NCBI RefSeq assembly: GCF_026342735.1 | Contig: NZ_JAPEMM010000002.1 | Span: forward strand, 310,001 to 374,000 | Source of the DNA: Streptomyces sp. NBC_00193 | GTDB lineage: Bacteria; Actinomycetota; Actinomycetes; Streptomycetales; Streptomycetaceae | Reading direction: 5' to 3' | DNA: 64,000 nucleotides | Part shown: in pieces, positions 8,214-15,268 of the stretch | Numbering within the stretch: the stretch's first letter is position 1 | How the letters are laid out: the number at the start of each line of letters is the position of its first letter | Notes under the pieces: generated by a model | What the model was told of the DNA's origin: nothing | The model's input: the letters and a program-made list of their open reading frames with translations, nothing else | Database searches by the model: none | Made by a program: the position numbers and the translations under genes

Positions 8214-9578
8214 GTGCTGACGTATCACGAGGTCATGACCACGGACCTGGGCCTGCTGACGGCCGCGGCGGCCAAGTGGGAGGCCATGGCGGGCGAGTTG
8301 AAGAAGGTCGAGACCCGCTACGGCGACAGCGTCCAGAAGATCACGCTGGGCCAGACCTGGGCCGGCGTCAGCGCGGGCGCCGCGCAGTCGGGTTTCGCGG
8401 CGACCCGTTACGAGTACGCCGCGGCGCAGACCCAGGCCAAGGCCGTCGCGAGCCTGCTGCTGGACGCCCACGCCGTGTTCACCGATCTCAAGTCGAAGCT
8501 CCAGAGCGCGCGGGACGACGCGGTCGCCGCCGGGATGACCGTGTCGGAGCAGGGCCGCGTCGCCTTCGACTACTCCAAGCTGACCCCCGCCGAGCGCAGC
8601 GCCTACCACCACGACCCCGACGGCGAAGCCTCCATCCGCACGGCGGTCACCTCGTGGCAGCAGTACCTCGACGACCGCGTGAAGGCCGCTTCCGAAGCCG
8701 ATCAGCACGTGAAGGCCGCCCTGGAGGCCGCCGTCGTCGACGGCAACCGCGACGCCTTCGGCAAGGGGGCCGACCAGACCATCGGCGGGTTCAACGCCCA
8801 CCCCGAAGGCGACCTGGCCGAGGTCCCGCTCCCCCGGTCCAAGGACGCCGAGGTGGGCACGAAGACCAACGGCTGGCAGGCCGAGGGCTCCGCGTCGGCG
8901 ACCGGGCCCGGCGCGGGCGCCAAGGCCTCCGGGCCCAAGTACGGCAAGGAGGGCTCGGCCCAGGCGTACGCCGAGCTCGGCCACGCGACGGCGCAGGGAT
9001 CCCTCAGCAACGGCTCGATGCGGCTCTCCGGTATCGCCGACGCCTACGCAGGGGCCCGGGCCAGTGCCAACGTCGGCATCACGGACAAGGGCCTCACGGG
9101 CAAGGCCGAGGTGTCCGCGGGTGGCCGGGCCCTGACCGAGGGGCGCGCGGGATACGGGTACGTGGAGGGCTACGGCCGGGCCGAAGGGTTCGCCGGAGCC
9201 GAGGCGCAGGCCAGTGCCGGCGTCGGCCTGGAGGGCCTGAACGCCGGGGCGAAGGCCTTCGCCGGGGCGAAGGGCAGCGTCGCCGGGGGCGCCGAGGTCG
9301 CCGGGATCGGGGCCGGTGCCACGGCCGAGGGATGGGCCGGAGCGGGCGCCGAGGCGAAGGTGACCTTCGGCAAGGGCGACGACGGCAAGTTCCACGTCGG
9401 CGGCAAGGTGGGCGTCGCCCTCGGCCTCGGCGGTTCCGTCGGAGCGGAGTTCACGATCGACCCGGCGAAGGTGGCCGACGCCGCCGGCGACGCGGCCGAC
9501 GCGGTCGGGGACGCCGCCCATGCCGTCGGCGATGCGGCGGGCTCGGTCAAGGACACTGTCGGCAGCTGGTTCGACTGA
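8214..9578 (+). CDS. WXG-type protein with Gly/Ala-rich repeats and amphipathic tail
   Basis: The protein has 454 residues and starts at GTG 8214 after GGGGG. Residues 1-110 are a helical hairpin with W49-A-G51, the WXG turn of type VII substrates. Residues 110-215 are helical and hydrophilic. From about 220 to 410 the chain is a Gly/Ala-rich low-complexity domain with recurring motifs such as GAKAFAGAKGS and AEGFAGAEA. The last 45 residues are an amphipathic repeat (AADAVGDAAHAVGDAA) ending in WFD. There is no signal peptide, consistent with export by an ESX-like system whose core genes are not in the window. The tail could insert into or lie on a membrane. No catalytic motif was seen. Confidence 0.75.
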   Translation: MLTYHEVMTTDLGLLTAAAAKWEAMAGELKKVETRYGDSVQKITLGQTWAGVSAGAAQSGFAATRYEYAAAQTQAKAVASLLLDAHAVFTDLKSKLQSARDDAVAAGMTVSEQGRVAFDYSKLTPAERSAYHHDPDGEASIRTAVTSWQQYLDDRVKAASEADQHVKAALEAAVVDGNRDAFGKGADQTIGGFNAHPEGDLAEVPLPRSKDAEVGTKTNGWQAEGSASATGPGAGAKASGPKYGKEGSAQAYAELGHATAQGSLSNGSMRLSGIADAYAGARASANVGITDKGLTGKAEVSAGGRALTEGRAGYGYVEGYGRAEGFAGAEAQASAGVGLEGLNAGAKAFAGAKGSVAGGAEVAGIGAGATAEGWAGAGAEAKVTFGKGDDGKFHVGGKVGVALGLGGSVGAEFTIDPAKVADAAGDAADAVGDAAHAVGDAAGSVKDTVGSWFD

Positions 9579-9631
9579 CCCACGTTTCCGCCTGAGGACA
9601 GAAAGAAAGACAGAAAGAAGGAAAGCGCGCG

Positions 9632-10129
9632 ATGCCCACGACACTGCCCGTACCGATCGAGTTCCGGCTGCCGGAGGGCTGGCAGCCCGCCCCTCCGGAC
9701 GAGGTCGGCGCTCCGGGCGTGGCCTTCGTCGCGCTGCATCCGCAGCCGGATTCCGGCTTCACGGCCAACATCACCATCGACGGCGAGTACCGGCCGGACG
9801 AGGTGACGCTGGACGAGCTCGCCGACGCGTCGGTGGAGCGCCTGCGCGAGGCCGGCGAGTCCGTGGTGGTGGCCGCCCGCCGGGAGATCGGCCCCGAGGG
9901 CGCGCCGGGCCTGACCCAGCGGGTGAGCTTCTCGGCGGTCGCGGGCGGCGTGCGCCGCGAGCTCGTCCAGTCCCAGGTCTACTTGTCCATGCTGGACGTC
10001 CACGACCCGCGCAAGCGTGCGGTGATCCGGATGGTGCTGACCGCCACCGCGGAGCAGCACGACGGCGTCCTGGGCGACTTCCAGGAGTTCCTGCGCACGG
10101 TGGGCCCGGACACGGCGGCGGGGTCGTAG
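9632..10129 (+). CDS. LpqN/DcrB-like (Mog1/PsbP-fold) protein of the WXG locus
   Basis: The protein has 165 residues and begins IEFRLPEGWQPAPP, followed by a mixed alpha/beta chain typical of the LpqN/LpqT and DcrB (DUF1795) group. Unlike LpqT it has no lipobox or signal peptide, so it should be cytoplasmic. A purine-rich leader (agaaagacagaaagaagg) with AAGGA just before the ATG supplies the ribosome site. It is 53 bp downstream of the WXG effector-like gene and probably in its operon, where a chaperone role is plausible but unproven. Confidence 0.68.
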   Translation: MPTTLPVPIEFRLPEGWQPAPPDEVGAPGVAFVALHPQPDSGFTANITIDGEYRPDEVTLDELADASVERLREAGESVVVAARREIGPEGAPGLTQRVSFSAVAGGVRRELVQSQVYLSMLDVHDPRKRAVIRMVLTATAEQHDGVLGDFQEFLRTVGPDTAAGS

Positions 10130-10161
10130 GAGCCGCTCCGGATCGTAGGAGCCGCTCCGGA
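10124..10161. repeat. 19-bp direct repeat, two adjacent copies
   Basis: The unit (10124-10142) is repeated exactly at 10143-10161. Each copy contains the small palindrome GGAGC-C-GCTCC, and the first copy includes the stop codon of the preceding gene. It could act as a weak terminator pair or a protein-binding repeat. Confidence 0.7.
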
Positions 10162-10162
10162 T

Positions 10163-10183
10163 CGTTCGATCTTGTATCGAACG
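10163..10183. promoter_or_regulatory. Perfect inverted repeat upstream of the 10208 gene, probable operator
   Basis: CGTTCGAT and ATCGAACG are perfect 8-bp arms around CTTGT. The element ends 24 bp before the next ATG, the place expected for a repressor site over a promoter. Confidence 0.6.
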
Positions 10184-10207
10184 GCCGGGTGTCCCTAGGT
10201 TGGTGCG

Positions 10208-10720
10208 ATGGGTCTCTTCGACAAACTCACCGGCACCAGGCACCCCGACCGCGGCATCGCACCGCGCTCCGCCGAGGAGGTACGGGCGGCACTGCTCGGG
10301 CTCTTCGCGGCGGACGCGCCGTACGTCGTGCGCGGGGGCGCCCCCGAGGGCGCCGACCTGGTGGCGGAGTGGCGGATCCAGGAGCCCGCGTGGCACACCT
10401 TCTTCGCCCGGACCCAGGTGAGCCGTGTGCTCCAGATCCGGCTGCGCCTGGACGCGGCCGCCCGCGAGGTCCGCAGCGTCGACCGGCAGTTCGAGGTCAC
10501 GTGGCTGGGAGGTACGCCCCGGCTGGCCCTGTCGGCGGAAGCCGCGCGCGGGCAGGTCACCACGGTGTCCCGGCGCTGGAAGGTCGAGCGCGGGGACGAC
10601 GGCGGGCTCGGGGCCACCGAAGCGTTCCGCTTCGACAACGCGGACCTCAAGGACCCCCTCCGCGAGGCGGTGCTCGCCGCGGGGTGGACCTGGCGCGGGG
10701 TCGCCTTCGGGAAGCTCTGA
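10208..10720 (+). CDS. Uncharacterised cytoplasmic protein
   Basis: The protein has 170 residues and begins MGLFDKLTG. It has no signal peptide, membrane segment or recognised motif. It looks like a soluble alpha/beta protein, with a stretch LQIRLRLDAAAREVRSVDRQ suggesting a strand-helix-strand core. The codon pattern is typical for the region, so it is a real gene. A perfect inverted repeat lies 24 bp upstream. Whether it belongs to the WXG locus is unclear, because the 78-bp gap with repeats suggests its own promoter. Confidence 0.65.
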   Translation: MGLFDKLTGTRHPDRGIAPRSAEEVRAALLGLFAADAPYVVRGGAPEGADLVAEWRIQEPAWHTFFARTQVSRVLQIRLRLDAAAREVRSVDRQFEVTWLGGTPRLALSAEAARGQVTTVSRRWKVERGDDGGLGATEAFRFDNADLKDPLREAVLAAGWTWRGVAFGKL

Positions 10721-11113
10721 CGCGGACGGCGGCGGGGGATCCGGCCGTCCCCCGGCCGACGCCCGGTGCCTGCCGCCCCGCAGGGGCCGGCTCCGGCCGG
10801 CGTCGGGCCACGGGCCTGCGCGCCCGCGCCTGATGGCATCGCCTGGTCCGTCGAGAAGGACGTCACCCCGTACCGCGACACGGCGAGCTACGGGTCCGGT
10901 CTCCCTGATCCGGCCCGCCGCCCACCCTGCGGGTCCTCGGCGCCGGCCCTTGCGAAGCCACCGAGGTGTCACCCACGGCATGGAAGACGGCGCGACTGCG
11001 CCGTTGGAGTGGACTGCGGGCGCGGGCCACGTCCGTGGGTGGGCCGGCTCCGAAGGACGCGTGGAGCCTGCCAGCCCCTGGCCGGACCACACTCGCCCTC
11101 GTAAAAGGTGATC
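10721..11113. other. Intergenic region with terminator-like hairpin
   Basis: This gap of about 390 bp holds a strong inverted repeat in its first part: GGCCGACGCC near 10754-10763 pairs with GGCGTCGG near 10799-10806, enclosing a smaller CCCCGCAGGGG hairpin. It could terminate transcription after the 10208 gene. The rest is probably the leader of the DUF4394 gene; no gene was recognised. Confidence 0.45.
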
Positions 11114-11992
11114 ATGCGTACTCGCAGCACTGTTCTCGCCCTGTCCGCCGTTCTGGCGGCCGCCTGCGCCGCTCCGGCCCTCGCCGCGGGATCCGGCATC
11201 GGCACGCCGCCGGAGTCGCGGCCTGCCGTGGAACACCGCGGCCTGACGGCCGTCGGGCTCACCTCCGAGCAGCGGCTGGTGGAGTTCGACGTCGACAAGC
11301 CCTCCAAGACCCGGTCGCTGGGCAAGGTATCCGGCCTGGTCGGCGACGCCAAGCTCGTCGGAATCGACTTCCGCGTCCACAACGAGCAGCTGTACGGCGT
11401 CGGTGACCAAGGCGGCATCTACACCCTGAGCACCGCCGACGCGAAGGCGACCAAGGTCTCCCAGCTCACCGTCGCCCTGTCGGGCATGCGGTTCGGAGTC
11501 GACTTCAACCCGGCCGCCAACCGTCTGCGCGTCATTTCCGACACGGGACAGAACCTGCGCCACAACATCGACGACAACGCCGCCGCGCTGACCACCACGG
11601 TGGACGGTACGCTCGCCAACCCCACCACCCCGCCCTCGACCGCGCTGGGCGTCACCGGCGCCGCCTACACCAACAACGATCTCAACGCCGCGACCGGCAC
11701 CACGCTGTTCGACCTCGACACGATGGCCGACCGGATCTCCCTGCAGTCCCCGGCCAACGCCGGCACCCTCGCCCCCACGGGCAGTCTCGGTGTCAACGCC
11801 GCCCTCGATGCCGGATTCGACATTTATCACTCACCCGAGTCCGGCCTGAACAAGGGCTTCGCCGCCCTCGACGCGGGCAACGGCCATAGCCTCTACGAGA
11901 TCAACCTGCTCACCGGCAAGGCGAGCAGCCTCGGAGCGTTCCCGAACAAGCAGCAGGTCACCGACATCGCCCTGCCTCTGAACCAGGAGTGA
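11114..11992 (+). CDS. Secreted DUF4394 protein
   Basis: The protein has 292 residues with a clear signal peptide (AVLAAACAAPALAA). The body carries the DUF4394 signature FGVDFNPAANRLRVISDTGQ and repeated beta-strand units suggesting a propeller-like fold. ATG 11114 is preferred over GTG 11108 because AAAGG lies 6 bp before it. Members are exported and of unknown function. No neighbour suggests a pathway. Confidence 0.85.
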   Translation: MRTRSTVLALSAVLAAACAAPALAAGSGIGTPPESRPAVEHRGLTAVGLTSEQRLVEFDVDKPSKTRSLGKVSGLVGDAKLVGIDFRVHNEQLYGVGDQGGIYTLSTADAKATKVSQLTVALSGMRFGVDFNPAANRLRVISDTGQNLRHNIDDNAAALTTTVDGTLANPTTPPSTALGVTGAAYTNNDLNAATGTTLFDLDTMADRISLQSPANAGTLAPTGSLGVNAALDAGFDIYHSPESGLNKGFAALDAGNGHSLYEINLLTGKASSLGAFPNKQQVTDIALPLNQE

Positions 11993-12162
11993 TACCCCCG
12001 CGATCGGTCGTCCGGTCGGGCTGCTCGAGGGCCGCCCACCGGGCAACCGGTTCCCCGTCGGGCGACAGGCCATCCGGCCCGGTGCTCAAGCCCGAGGCGG
12101 CCTCGCCCGGGCGTGGAACGCCATTGGCGGCTGCGACATACGGGTGATCTTCAATCTGCGCC

Positions 12163-12192
12163 CGTAACGGGGATACTGCCGGATTGTCCTAT
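12163..12192 (+). promoter_or_regulatory. Candidate ECF-type promoter before the HTH-membrane protein
   Basis: CGTAAC (12163-12168) is followed after 17 bp by GTCCTAT (12186-12192), and the ATG starts 4 bp later. The -35 box is identical to that of the two mirrored promoters at 14.4 kb, with a spacer one base shorter. A leaderless start is implied. Confidence 0.45.
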
Positions 12193-12196
12193 AGGC

Positions 12197-12766
12197 ATGA
12201 CGTCCTCGCACACACTGTCCCGGCAGCCGGCCCGAGCCACTGCCCCGCACTCCCTTCCCTCGCCGGACGAACGTCGCAGGCTCCGCGAACTGTGGGACCT
12301 GACTCCGCAGCAGGTCGCGGTGGCATTCGGCGTACGGGCAGCCACCGTCCGCTCCTGGGAGTCCGGACGCAGTCAGCCGACCGGCAAACGGCGTGAGGCG
12401 TATCGGCGCTTCCTTCAGGGCCTTGCCCAGCGGGCCGACATCCAGCCGCGCGCCGCTGCCCTGCCGGCCAGTCGCAGCCCGGAGTCCGTCGCGCACGGCG
12501 GGCCCCCTCGCCGGGGTCCGAGCACACCTGCAGTGGAGCTCGGACCAGCGGCAAGCGCGGCACCCTCGGCACCAGGACACATGGAAGAGCCTTCTGTGCG
12601 CGACGCACGGGACGTACGGGTGGTGTGGGACCCGGTGGCCAGTCCGGCGCCTGCGCCCCTTTCCGATGCGCACGGGGCGCGGCTGGGTGCGGCGATCGCG
12701 GTGCTGGCGGGGTGGGTGCTGGTTCTGGTGACTCTGGGCACCTACGTACCGGGGTGGGCCGGCTGA
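12197..12766 (+). CDS. Helix-turn-helix protein with C-terminal membrane anchor
   Basis: The protein has 189 residues. Residues 25-75 contain an XRE/Cro-type helix-turn-helix (LTPQQVAVAFGVRAATVRSWESG). A long disordered Pro/Ala linker follows, and a single hydrophobic helix (AAIAVLAGWVLVLVTLGTYV) lies near the C-terminus. It is probably a DNA-binding protein anchored to the membrane from inside. It is convergent with, and overlaps by 25 bp, the Asp23-like gene at 12742. Its promoter resembles those of the adjacent ECF module, so it may belong to the same regulon. ATG 12197 is chosen because the promoter abuts it. Confidence 0.78.
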   Translation: MTSSHTLSRQPARATAPHSLPSPDERRRLRELWDLTPQQVAVAFGVRAATVRSWESGRSQPTGKRREAYRRFLQGLAQRADIQPRAAALPASRSPESVAHGGPPRRGPSTPAVELGPAASAAPSAPGHMEEPSVRDARDVRVVWDPVASPAPAPLSDAHGARLGAAIAVLAGWVLVLVTLGTYVPGWAG

Positions 12767-13128
12767 TCGTGCGGCGCGGTGGAGACGATCCCGGTCACGG
12801 TCACGGTGACGTGAACCGGGATCGGCTGCGTGGAGGCGTGGACCGCCTGGACGGTCTCGCGGATGGCTCGCGTGACGTCCAGGGCCCGATGCCCGCGCAG
12901 CAGGACGACGTGGACCTCGACGACCTGCCCTTTCCCCGGGAGGCTGGTGATCCGGATGCCTGGCGGGCGTTGGGGAGCGGTGGCCGGAGACCGGAGTGCT
13001 GCTGCGGAGGTGACCGCGGTGCGCAGCAGATCGCCCAGGGCGGGTTTGAGGAAGGCGACGCCCTTGACGCCCAGGACTGCCTGGCCGGCCATCACCAGGG
13101 CCCGTTCGGCGTTGTTCGCTGTGGTCAT
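12742..13128 (-). CDS. Asp23/Gls24-like protein (short)
   Basis: The protein has 128 residues. The stretch VVEVHVVLLRGHRALDVTRAIRETV followed by VHVTVTVTGIV resembles the two-layer core of the Asp23/Gls24 family, but its N-terminal half is atypical (VLGVKGVAFLKPALGDLLRTA). Its ATG overlaps the stop of the preceding Asp23-like gene by 4 bp (ATGA), so translation is probably coupled to it and to the sigma gene. It is expected in the cytoplasm or at the membrane as part of an envelope-stress complex. Confidence 0.7.
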   Translation of the reverse strand: MTTANNAERALVMAGQAVLGVKGVAFLKPALGDLLRTAVTSAAALRSPATAPQRPPGIRITSLPGKGQVVEVHVVLLRGHRALDVTRAIRETVQAVHASTQPIPVHVTVTVTGIVSTAPHDQPAHPGT

Positions 13129-13775
13129 CGTGGTTCCTCGCCCAAGGCTTCTTGATGGATGTCGGCAATGGCCACATCGATGGCGGCGATGTTCATGCCC
13201 AGGTCGTGTTCAGAGGCTGCCGCGATGCTCCGGCGGACGCGGTCCGCGGTGGCCTGCAGGTCCCGGGAGATCTCGACGGAGACCTCGATCCGGACCTGCG
13301 CGGGCGTCCGGGCCTGTGCGTCGCAGGAGGGTGTGGGGCTGATGCGGCAGCTGCCCGCGCGAACCCCGGGGACCCGTTCGGCTGCCGCACGGAATACGCG
13401 GGCGGCGACGGCTTCGTACATCCATGCGTCCTCGTCCGCCTCCCCCAGGGCGAGGGTACGGCCGGGGCGGAGTTCCAGGCGTACGACGTCCATGACGCTG
13501 GCGGTGAGCCGAGCGGCATCGGCCTCCCAGTCGGCTCCGGTCTCCTGGCCGTCGCGGTGGACGGCGTCGCGAAGGCGGGCGAAGTCCTCGAGCGCCGCGC
13601 CACAGTGGGGGCACTCGGCGGTGTGGGGGTCGGCGGGCCAAGGCTCAGGGCCCGCGCCGTGCCGGTCCTGCCGGTCCCACAGGTCCGCCAGGTCCCTTCC
13701 GCACGGCAGGAAGCCGTCGTCCTCGGCCTCGGCGGGGCTTTGTGGCTCAGGCTCGCGGGGTTGGTTCATCGCCAT
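13125..13775 (-). CDS. Asp23-like protein with zinc-motif anti-sigma N-terminus
   Basis: The protein has 216 residues. H51, C55 and C58 form the exact HxxxCxxC pattern of zinc-associated anti-sigma (ZAS) proteins. The C-terminal half (VRIEVSVEISRDLQATADRVRRS) resembles the core of Asp23/Gls24 proteins. It directly follows the ECF sigma gene, the usual position for an anti-sigma factor. ATG 13775 has GGAGG 10 bp upstream and overlaps the sigma gene by 10 bp; ATG 13769 gives an ATGA overlap and is the alternative. Inference: it binds the sigma factor and ties it to envelope or redox status. No membrane segment is visible. Confidence 0.75.
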   Translation of the reverse strand: MAMNQPREPEPQSPAEAEDDGFLPCGRDLADLWDRQDRHGAGPEPWPADPHTAECPHCGAALEDFARLRDAVHRDGQETGADWEADAARLTASVMDVVRLELRPGRTLALGEADEDAWMYEAVAARVFRAAAERVPGVRAGSCRISPTPSCDAQARTPAQVRIEVSVEISRDLQATADRVRRSIAAASEHDLGMNIAAIDVAIADIHQEALGEEPR

Positions 13776-14353
13776 GCGCTCATCGCCTCCGTGAGACTGC
13801 GCCGTGCCCGGAACACTCTGGCCCGTACGGCTTCCTGGCTGATTCCGACCGTCTCCGCGATCATCTCGTACGACATCGTCTCGATCTCCCGCAGGATCCA
13901 GCAGGCGCGTTGTTCCGGCGACAGGACGCCCATCGCCTTGCCGAGGGCGTGAACGGCGGCCTGGGATTCGGCCGCGCGCTCGGGGGAACTCTGGTGGTCG
14001 GGCGCGGCCTGGTCGGGCAGATCGTCGATGTCGGTGGCGGGGCGCCGGGCCCGCAGTGTGTTCAGACAGCGGTTGGTGACGATCCGGTGCAGCCAGGTGG
14101 CGAATCCCGCATCGCCGCGGAATTCGGGGAGTTTGCGCCATGCGCTGACGAAGGCCTCCTGGACGGCGTCCTCGGCTTCCGCCTTGTTCCCCAGGAGCTG
14201 CGAGGCAAGCCGCAGCATGCCGGGGCCGTGTCGGCGGACCAGGCGCTCGAAGGCCTCCTCGTCTCCCTCCGCCGCCCTGACGGCGAGGAGGGCGTCGTCG
14301 GGCCGGTCCACCACTCCCGGGCGCTGTGGCCTTGCGTCCCGCTCAGCCGTCAC
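13766..14353 (-). CDS. ECF-type RNA polymerase sigma factor
   Basis: The protein has 195 residues. Region 2 is seen at EEAFERLVRRHGPGMLRLA and EDAVQEAFVSAWRKL. Region 4 is seen at LSPEQRACWILREIETMSYEMIA, followed by the recognition helix (SQEAVRARVFRARRSL). The start is GTG 14353, with AAAGGAG 7 bp upstream. It is divergent from an Asp23 gene, and both arms carry the same promoter motif, which suggests autoregulation. The gene immediately downstream encodes a probable anti-sigma factor. Confidence 0.93.
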   Translation of the reverse strand: MTAERDARPQRPGVVDRPDDALLAVRAAEGDEEAFERLVRRHGPGMLRLASQLLGNKAEAEDAVQEAFVSAWRKLPEFRGDAGFATWLHRIVTNRCLNTLRARRPATDIDDLPDQAAPDHQSSPERAAESQAAVHALGKAMGVLSPEQRACWILREIETMSYEMIAETVGISQEAVRARVFRARRSLTEAMSAWR

Positions 14354-14378
14354 GTGGCGGCTCCTTTCGCGTTCACCT

Positions 14379-14410
14379 CGTTGGACACCGCCAGTGCCCC
14401 CCGCGTTACG
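14379..14410 (-). promoter_or_regulatory. ECF promoter of the sigma gene
   Basis: Read on the minus strand, CGTAAC (14410-14405), an 18-bp spacer and GTCCAACG (14386-14379) precede the GTG at 14353. The motif is mirrored at 14457-14488. Confidence 0.72.
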
Positions 14411-14456
14411 GGCACCGCGCCGGAAATCTTTCCTTCCGCTTCATTCGGAACCGGTG

Positions 14457-14488
14457 CGTAACGGGACTGCCGTGGCCGGTGTCGAACG
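14457..14488 (+). promoter_or_regulatory. ECF promoter of the Asp23 operon
   Basis: CGTAAC (14457-14462), an 18-bp spacer and GTCGAACG (14481-14488) precede the ATG at 14531. The boxes and spacing match the sigma gene's own promoter on the other strand. Confidence 0.72.
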
Positions 14489-14530
14489 TACGCAAGGCAC
14501 TTTCACCGTCGATCTCCTCGGAGGAGCACG

Positions 14531-15019
14531 ATGAGCACGCAGGAACTGGCCCCGGTCACCACCACCCGCAAGGACGGCTCGGCCACCACGACATTGAGCA
14601 CGGGGCAGAGCGGCGCCTCGGAGCCTGCGTCCACCCGCGGGAAGACGTCCATCGCCGACGTCGTCGTGGTCAAGATCGCAGGCATGGCAGCACGCGAGAT
14701 CCCCGGTGTCCACGACATGGGCGGCGGCCTGTCGCGCACCCTGGGCGCGGTGCGCGACCGGGTGCCCGGCGGCCGCCCCGACGTCGGACGCGGGATCAAG
14801 GTGGAAGTCGGTGAGCGTCAGACGGCGATCGACGTCGATCTCGTCGTCGAGTACGGCGTCCCGATCACCGACGTCGCCCGCGACGTGCGCGAGAACGTGA
14901 TCGCGGCGGTGGAGCGCATCACCGGGCTGGAGGTCGTCGAGGTGAACGTGGCCGTCAATGACGTCCACCTTCCCCAGGACGCCGAGCCGGCCACCCTGAC
15001 CGAGAACAGGGTCGAGTGA
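14531..15019 (+). CDS. Asp23/Gls24 family envelope stress protein
   Basis: The protein has 162 residues. Residues 38-145 are a full Asp23/Gls24 domain (ADVVVVKIAGMAAREIPGV near the start, AIDVDLVVEYGVPITDVARD and VVEVNVAVNDVHL near the end). The start has GGAGGAG 5 bp upstream. It is the first gene of a plus-strand operon with a small membrane protein, a DUF6286 protein and AmaP, and is controlled by the ECF promoter at 14457. In firmicutes Asp23 is held at the membrane by AmaP; a similar scaffold is expected here. Confidence 0.93.
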   Translation: MSTQELAPVTTTRKDGSATTTLSTGQSGASEPASTRGKTSIADVVVVKIAGMAAREIPGVHDMGGGLSRTLGAVRDRVPGGRPDVGRGIKVEVGERQTAIDVDLVVEYGVPITDVARDVRENVIAAVERITGLEVVEVNVAVNDVHLPQDAEPATLTENRVE

Positions 15020-15065
15020 ACGCAGCCCTCCGGTACCTGTTCCGAGTGTCACGAAAGGCGGAGTG

Positions 15066-15251
15066 ATGGGCAAAGACGTGCTGGGCCTCCTGGTCGGCAC
15101 GGCGTTGGCGTTCGCCGGCTGGTTCGGCGGATTCGGCGCCTTCCTGCTGGTCGCCGCTCTCGGAGCACTCGGCTTCGCGGCCGGCCGGTTCCTGGAGCAC
15201 GGGGGCGACCTCCGTGACCTGCTGGTGTCCCGTGAACAGGGCAGGCGGTGA
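15066..15251 (+). CDS. Small membrane protein, DUF2273-like
   Basis: The protein has 61 residues, with two hydrophobic helices (VLGLLVGTALAFAGWFGGFG and AFLLVAALGALGFAAGRFL) and a charged C-terminal tail. Small DUF2273-type proteins are regular members of Asp23 operons. It starts at ATG 15066 behind a GGCGGAG site. It lies between two Asp23-family genes, and the next gene can begin by GTGA overlap with its stop. Confidence 0.75.
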   Translation: MGKDVLGLLVGTALAFAGWFGGFGAFLLVAALGALGFAAGRFLEHGGDLRDLLVSREQGRR

Positions 15252-15268
15252 CGCCACGGGAGCGGGGC

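Noticed and set aside
8276..9595. A second frame of 439 codons inside the WXG effector gene.
   Set aside because: Arg-rich shadow; the in-frame WXG motif and the start site belong to the 8214 frame.
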